This document shows positions 59,075-64,000 of a stretch of 64,000 nucleotides of DNA, piece by piece. A model generated the notes under the pieces. The model ran no database searches. It saw only the letters and a list, made by a program, of their open reading frames with translations, and was not told the DNA's origin. The DNA comes from Archivesica marissinica (Eukaryota; Mollusca; Bivalvia; Venerida; Vesicomyidae): positions 48,813,353-48,877,352 of the forward strand of contig CM026403.1 of the NCBI GenBank assembly GCA_014843695.1. Reading direction: 5' to 3'. A program made the translations under genes and the position numbers. Positions within the stretch are counted from its first letter, which is position 1. Each line of letters starts with the position of its first letter.

Positions 59075-59830
59075 CTGGAGATTATGCGAATAGGCCTGCA
59101 GGTTATGCGAATAGGCCTGCAGGTTATGCGTGTGAATAGGCCTGCAGGTTATGCGTGTGAATAGGCCTGCAGGTTATGCGAATAGGCCGGCAGGTTATGC
59201 GTGTGAATAGGTCTGCAGATTATGCATGTGAATAGGCCTGCAGATTATGCATGTGAATAGGCCGGCAGGTTATGCGTGTGAATAGGTCTGCAGATTATGC
59301 GTGTGAATAGGCCGGCAGGTTATGCGTGTGAATAGGTCTGCAGATTATGCATGTGAATAGGCCTGCAGGTTATGCGTGTGAATAGGTCTGCAGATTATGC
59401 GTGTGAATAGGCCGGCAGGTTATGCGTGTGAATAGGTCTGCAGATTATGCATGTGAATAGGCCTGCAGGTTATGCGTGTGAATAGGTCTGCAGATTATGC
59501 ATGTGAATAGGTCTGCAGATTATGCGTGTGAATAGGCCTGCAGATTATGCGAATAGGCCTGCAGGTTATGCGAATAGGCCTGCAGGTTATGCATGTGAAA
59601 AGGCCTGCAGATTATGCGAATAGGCCTGCAGGTTATGCGTATAGGCCTGTAGGTTATGCATATAGGCCTGCAGGTTATGCGTATAGGCCTGCTGGTTATG
59701 CGTATAGGCCTGCAGGTTATGCAAATAGGCCTGCAGGTTGTGCAAATAGGCCTGCTGGTTGTGCAAATAGGCCTGTAGGTTATGCATATAGGCCTGCAGG
59801 TTGTGTGAATAGGCATGTAGGTTATAAAAC
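59075..59830 (+). repeat. 21- to 25-bp minisatellite
   Basis: Units AATAGGCCTGCAGGTTATGC with or without GTGTG before AATAGG, so spacing alternates between about 21 and 25 bp. Longer units dominate the middle, shorter ones the right end. It lies next to the PI4KA exon at 58901-59026. Confidence 0.92.
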
Positions 59831-60501
59831 TTTTCTCCTGTCTCAAAGTCAGTCTTAAGCTTCTGATTGGCTTAGCAGAGTGGAATCAACCAATTAAATC
59901 ACTTGAGCTCGAGATCTGAAAAAATTCTCACAAACTTGGAGCCAGAACATTGTATTACACAAGTTAGTAATATTATGGTGGTTATTTACAACAGACAGGG
60001 TTTTAGTGGTTGGCCCTTTATTCCAGTGTTGTGCTTATCACATGTTGTACTGGTATATGCAACCCAACACCTTAAGCTGGCCGATGAACATGGTGGTTAG
60101 AATACTCACTTCTCACTATTCGACCCCGGGTTCAATCCTCAAACTGGGAAGTATGCTAAATGGTGGAATCGCCGCTAAACAAAACAGGTGTGTTATATTA
60201 AAGTACTCCGGATTTCTCCCACATGAAAGAGCTACATATGTGTCTGCATTACAACCAATAAGATTGATCAGTAAAAGTCGCTAACAACTGGATTACCAAT
60301 CATTGTTTGATTTTTAGCTTAAAGACGTACCAACACCTTAGCTAATTTTCCATATGGCAGATTCCAATTCAGATACTGTTGTCATTGTCATACCAACGGG
60401 TTTATTTATTTATTCAACTAACTTATCTTTATATTAATCTCTTCCTCTTTGCGTGCTCAGATTTGGTATGTTATGTTCTACAGCATACAACATATATTCA
60501 C
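59831..60501. other. intronic sequence with a possible tRNA-like remnant
   Basis: PI4KA intron. Around 60085-60150 the plus strand shows TGGTGGTTAGAATACTCACT and CCCGGGTTCAATCCTC, a degenerate A-box/B-box pair of a SINE head. No exon was found. Confidence 0.4.
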
Positions 60502-60742
60502 TTAACCCATTCAACACCAAGTAACTCACATGGACTGGTCCATGATATTCATAAACCAATAAATGAATCAGAAAATCACATTTGGACAAGTTCATTTATC
60601 AAAATGGGTAATTATGTCTAAAAATAGTCATATCACTGGCAAAAAGTGCAGATCCTGATGAGACGGCTCGTCACGAGCCGGCTCATCTGGATCTACACTT
60701 TTTGTAAGCCTATTTAGAGGTCTGTGGTGTTGAAAGGGTTAA
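60502..60742 (-). mobile_element. TTAA-flanked MITE (piggyBac-like ends), copy 2
   Basis: Same family as 43759-43995 but inverted: TTAACCCATTCAAC at the left, GTTGAAAGGGTTAA at the right, central palindrome GGCTCGTCACGAGCCGGCTC. Lengths are 241 and 237 bp. TTAA lies on both sides. Confidence 0.7.
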
Positions 60743-61069
60743 GTGTTAACCATCTTTTTTAACATCCTCAACTATTTACTCACTGATATTATCAATAGTT
60801 TCAAGTAAACATTAGAAATTGTTCAGCATAAATCATAAATAGGTTTCACGTATTTTCATTGTTCAGTATATTATGCTCCGGCCTATTGTATATCAACCAA
60901 TTAGTTTGTAAAAAGCATATTTTATTTCCCAATATGTTAAACAATGCATACATTACACATATCAAAATACAGAAAAAGGATTACCATGAACTTCTGCACG
61001 TAGGCCTCCATGATTTCGAGCGAGATTATATATCGTATCTTGAGCAATTTTGGGATATGAAAATGATAT

Positions 61070-61180
61070 TTTATGATGCGCGGTATACACCAGAGCTATG
61101 TTTTTCATAGATTTTCATGTCAAAAAGTGGGTGCGCGTTATACATGATAGCGCGGTATACATAGCAAATTACGGTAGAAT
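61070..61180 (+). repeat. possible dispersed repeat with GCGCGGTATAC motifs
   Basis: GATGCGCGGTATACACCAGA near 61075, GTGCGCGTTATACATGATAG near 61132 and GCGCGGTATACATAGCAAAT near 61150 repeat one theme, ending in AATTACGGTA. It is probably a fragment of a DNA transposon; the family was not determined. Confidence 0.35.
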
Positions 61181-61290
61181 GAAGGACAACAGAGTCTTAT
61201 ATAATTCTTCTCCTAACAACCAATTGATAGGGAGCAGAACTATATAAGCTTTCTTTCGTTCTAATCCCTTTCAGTCTATTGCTGTTAATG

Positions 61291-61388
61291 TATATGACAG
61301 TAGTTGTGCGCAGGTGTTATGCCAGCTGCTGGGCCAAATCTTACGATGCTGTTCAGGCGCAACAGCAAGGAATCTACAACTAGTGTGA
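61291..61388 (+). pseudogene. inverted partial copy of the PI4KA terminal exon
   Basis: The plus strand from TATATGACAG to TAGTGTGA matches the 3' end of the last PI4KA exon (minus strand, 46876-46976) with about 12 mismatches in 93 coding bases, including the stop codon and five bases beyond. Four of the changes are synonymous. It lies inside an intron of the same gene in opposite orientation, about 14 kb away, so it cannot be part of the PI4KA mRNA as an ordinary exon. Confidence 0.8.
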
Positions 61389-61389
61389 C

Positions 61390-61550
61390 ACTCCAACTGT
61401 TACTTGTCGAAGAAGACCCTTATGCCCCCACAAGAATTATTTCAGGCACTGCCGGGCAACCAAACAGAACCACTGACATTCCGCAAACCAGCTGGATAGC
61501 TTCCTCATAAGAAAGAATTCGACACAAGTGATTCGAGGTCAACGACCGTA
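61390..61550 (-). repeat. tRNA-like SINE, family E, diverged copy
   Basis: CAACCAAACAGAACCACTGA, CAGCTGGATAGCTTCCTCAT and AAGAATTCGACACAAGTGAT match the copy at 255-455 with many changes. It follows the inverted PI4KA fragment directly. Confidence 0.5.
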
Positions 61551-61595
61551 ACCAATTCTAAAATAAATAATGCTTAAGCGTACATATGGACATAC

Positions 61596-61869
61596 CCCTG
61601 GAGCTGTGGCTACCACTCTGTAAGGTGCCAGGTACAATTCCAGTCCAGTCTGCTCGAATATATTCTTGAAGAGGCTGATCACCTGCAGAGCCAGCATGTC
61701 TTGTCGAACGTCGTCCCCGACCTTGAAGATACATGCCTGCCACACCGTGGACACTGGTGGATCGCCGTCCGCACTCTCAATCTCCGTATTACTCATTCCC
61801 AGATTCTCCAGCTGGTGTATACCGCATGGCTTTACCTTGAAACGGGCAAGGAACGGGGCCTTAGCCGCG
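61596..61869 (-). CDS. PI4KA: PI4KA exon with the ATP-binding N-lobe
   Basis: Acceptor TTTCTAG right of 61869, donor GTATGT left of 61596, 274 bases. It encodes [16 protein letters not shown] at the start, an acidic insert, then [20 protein letters not shown] and [20 protein letters not shown], ending [14 protein letters not shown]-x-R-Q-D carries the ATP-phosphate-binding Lys region of the PI4-kinase N-lobe. The first base completes a Ser codon from an exon upstream, which must lie beyond 64000. It is the most 5' PI4KA exon in the window. Confidence 0.92.
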
Positions 61870-61911
61870 CTAGAAATGAAAAACATATAATTTATATTTG
61901 AAACAGGCATC

Positions 61912-62055
61912 CAGACGGATATGTAGTCCAGTGGTAACACGCTGGACTGGTAATCCAGGGATCGCAGGTTCGATCCCCCGTCTGACCCTAATAAAATTAA
62001 CAGTCTTTCAGATGGGACGTTAAACCGAGGTCTCGTGTCGGTGCTTTACACACCT
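61912..62055 (+). repeat. tRNA-derived SINE, family A, 3'-truncated
   Basis: A well-preserved tRNA-Thr-like head (61912-61987; ATATGTAGTCCAGTGGTAAC, loop CTGGTAA, B box GGTTCGATCCC) is followed by body up to GTGTCGGTGCTTTACACA. The rest is missing. It folds like a tRNA but is part of the SINE. Confidence 0.75.
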
Positions 62056-62195
62056 ACTGTGACACACTGTATTTGTGGGGAGCAATGAGCGACTCTTGTA
62101 GTAATATGCCTTATTCCGAGTGCAAAAGGGCCGATTTAACCAACTCTTTATACACCTACTGTGACATACTGTATTTGTGGGGAGCAATGAGGGAC
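62049..62195 (+). repeat. 100-bp-spaced direct repeat
   Basis: ACACCTACTGTGACACACTG to GGGGAGCAATGAGCGAC (from about 62048) recurs as ACACCTACTGTGACATACTG to GGGGAGCAATGAGGGAC (from about 62151). The first copy replaces the missing 3' end of the SINE, so the duplication overlaps the SINE break. Confidence 0.7.
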
Positions 62196-62199
62196 ATCC

Positions 62200-62619
62200 C
62201 TGGTTTTTCTATTACTTCCCTTTGCAGATATAGTATGAGTTATCCTTTTAGTTGGGATACTTTGTTTTTACTGTTGTTCCCTAGCCAGACATTGCAGTAT
62301 GATAAATGTGATTTGAATTAATTGTTAACAAATGTTTACAGTGGCTACACTTGTAGGATAACTGTCAATATTTATTAATTATAAGATGAGATAATGGATA
62401 CAAATTGACAGCATGTGGTGCAAAGGACACAATGATAAACACTGAGGAAACCAATTCAGAGAAACTACCATCCTTAAAAGAGTATTCAGGGGGAGTAACT
62501 GACAATTGTCTCATATTATTCAGGGTTTACACTACCACCACTTACACTACCACAGCAGGAGTATTTCCTTCCACACTATAAATCTATTACTCTTATACAA
62601 ATCGATACTTGTCCATTGA
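62200..62619. other. intronic sequence, nothing recognised
   Basis: AT-rich, presumably PI4KA intron. No exon-like segment on the minus strand. Confidence 0.45.
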
Positions 62620-62733
62620 TTCATACACATTTATTTTAGCTTGATTTGCGAAACAGGTTTTTACAACATCAGATTAATTCTAGAGATCTCATTCCTAACA
62701 GAATCCATCGCCATGAGGGAGAGAGTAAAGGTG
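62620..62733 (-). repeat. SINE family B fragment
   Basis: ACATTTATTTTAGCTTGATT, TGCGAAACAGGTTTTTACAA and ACAGAATCCATCGCCATGAG match the 3' half of the copies at 12-205 and 52222-52456. It joins directly to a family A fragment. Confidence 0.7.
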
Positions 62734-62740
62734 GATTAAG

Positions 62741-62935
62741 TGTCTTTCAGATGGGACTTTAAACCGAGGTCTCGTGTCGGTGCTTTACACATGCACGTAA
62801 AAGAACCAGAGGAGACTCTGGAATGGGTCTCTTGTCTGTATCATTGCACTATCCTCCAAAAATCTAAAATGACTAATCTCTTCAGAAGGCGTCGCTCATA
62901 TGGGCAACCGGTAGCGACAATAATATAAACATAAA
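62741..62935 (+). repeat. SINE family A, 5'-truncated copy
   Basis: It starts at GTCTTTCAGATGGGACTTTA and contains CACGTAAAAGAACCAGAGGA and the 3' end CATATGGGCAACCGGTAGCG, followed by an A-rich tail. The tRNA-like head is missing. Confidence 0.75.
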
Positions 62936-62989
62936 ACACACACATACGATGGATTTCAAACTTGCAACATATCGATTACGAACCAGATC

Positions 62990-64000
62990 CGGCATCCATT
63001 TCACATCGATGTTACTTACTTGTCCATTTCACATCAATGCTACTTACTTGTCCATTTCACATCGATATTACTTACTTGTCCATTTCACATCAATGCTACT
63101 TACTTGTCCATTTCACATCGATGCTACTTACTTGTCCATTTCACATTAATGCTACTTACTTGTTCATTTCACATCAATGTTACTTACTTGTTCATTTCAC
63201 ATCAATGCTACATACTTGTCCATTTCACATTGATGTTACTTACTTGTCCATTTCACATCAATGCTACTTACTTGTCCATTTCACATCAATGCTACTTACT
63301 TGTCCATTTCACATCGATGCTACTTACTTGTCCATTTCACATCAATGCTCCTTACTTGTCCATTTCACATCAATGCTCCTTACTTGTCCATTTCACATCA
63401 ATGTTACTTACTTGTCCATTTCACATCGATGTTACTTACTTGTCCATTTCACATCAATGCTACTTACTTGTTCATTTCACATCAATGCTACTTACTTGTC
63501 CATTTCACATCGATGCTACTTACTTGTCCATTTCACATCAATGCTCCTTACTTGTCCATTTCACATCAATGCTCCTTACTTGTCCATTTCACATCAATGT
63601 TACTTACTTGTCCATTTCACATTGATGTTACTTACTTGTCCATTTCACATCAATGCTACTTACTTGTTCATTTCACATCGATGTTACTTACTTGTCCATT
63701 TCTAATCGATGTTACTTACTTGTCCATTTCACATCGATGTTACTTACTTGTCCATTTCACATCAATGTTACTTACTTGTCCATTTCACATCGATGTTACT
63801 TACTTGTCCATTTCACATCAATGCTCCTTACTTGTCCATTTCACATCGATGTTACTTACTTGTCCATTTCACATCGATGTTACTTACTTGTCCATTTCAC
63901 ATCAATGTTACTTACTTGTCCATTTCACATCAATGTTACTTACTTGTCCATTTCACATCAATGCTACTTACTTGTCCATTTCACATCGATGTTACTTACT
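62990..64000 (+). repeat. 28-bp minisatellite running off the window
   Basis: About 36 units of TACTTACTTGTCCATTTCAC followed by ATCAATGC/ATCGATGT variants. It continues past the window end. It lies upstream (minus-strand sense) of the first visible PI4KA exon, so it is probably intronic. Confidence 0.94.

Noticed and set aside
60379..61110. Short open frames as extra PI4KA exons
   Set aside because: None shows family similarity, and the exon chain 61596-61869 to 58901-59026 is already continuous at the protein level.
61912..61987. tRNA-Thr gene
   Set aside because: The cloverleaf is part of SINE family A, whose body follows it, and the same head occurs in other copies in the window.

Overview
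ORGANISM. This is a eukaryotic, invertebrate nuclear window, most likely from a bivalve or similar mollusc (inference). The evidence is spliced exons of a PI4KA-type lipid kinase, several tRNA-derived SINE families, TTAA-flanked MITEs, and very many unrelated minisatellites. Two gaps of exactly 1000 N (13599-14598 and 33001-34000) look like placeholder scaffold gaps. LAYOUT. (1) 1-1350: SINE remnants and a CAT/CAG triplet tract. (2) About 1355-13598, 29394-33000 and 34001-40640: one satellite of 33-bp units that carries variant monomers in recurring higher-order blocks. (3) 14599-15120: short host-like repeats directly after the first gap. (4) About 15180-29390: a compact virus-like mobile element of the Maverick/Polinton/adintovirus kind, entering the satellite directly on its right side; its left edge is next to a gap and no terminal inverted repeat is visible. 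(5) 40650-64000: host DNA holding the last five coding exons of PI4KA on the minus strand (61596-61869, 58901-59026, 53370-53490, 51650-51808, 46884-47109), with introns full of minisatellites, SINEs and MITEs. THE ELEMENT. It encodes a small zinc-cluster protein; a very large protein joining an SAP-like start, a degenerate family-B-polymerase-like palm, an SF1 helicase and a C-terminal HNH nuclease; a DDE (retroviral-type) integrase; a run of small membrane proteins; an A32/FtsK-type packaging ATPase; a probable major capsid protein; a tail-anchored 456-residue protein; a coiled-coil/membrane protein; a split minor virion-type protein; a protein with a 28-residue triplicated stalk; and a membrane protein interrupted by TGA. 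Integrase, capsid and packaging ATPase together indicate a virion-forming integrating element. The polymerase-helicase-HNH fusion replaces the plain protein-primed polymerase of textbook Polintons and is the most unusual part. This copy carries four frameshifts (two or three in short G/C runs) and two in-frame stops, so it is either decaying or affected by assembly errors. Base and codon composition switches from GC-rich (15.7-27.35 kb) to AT-rich (27.36-29.34 kb), which suggests a chimeric gene set.
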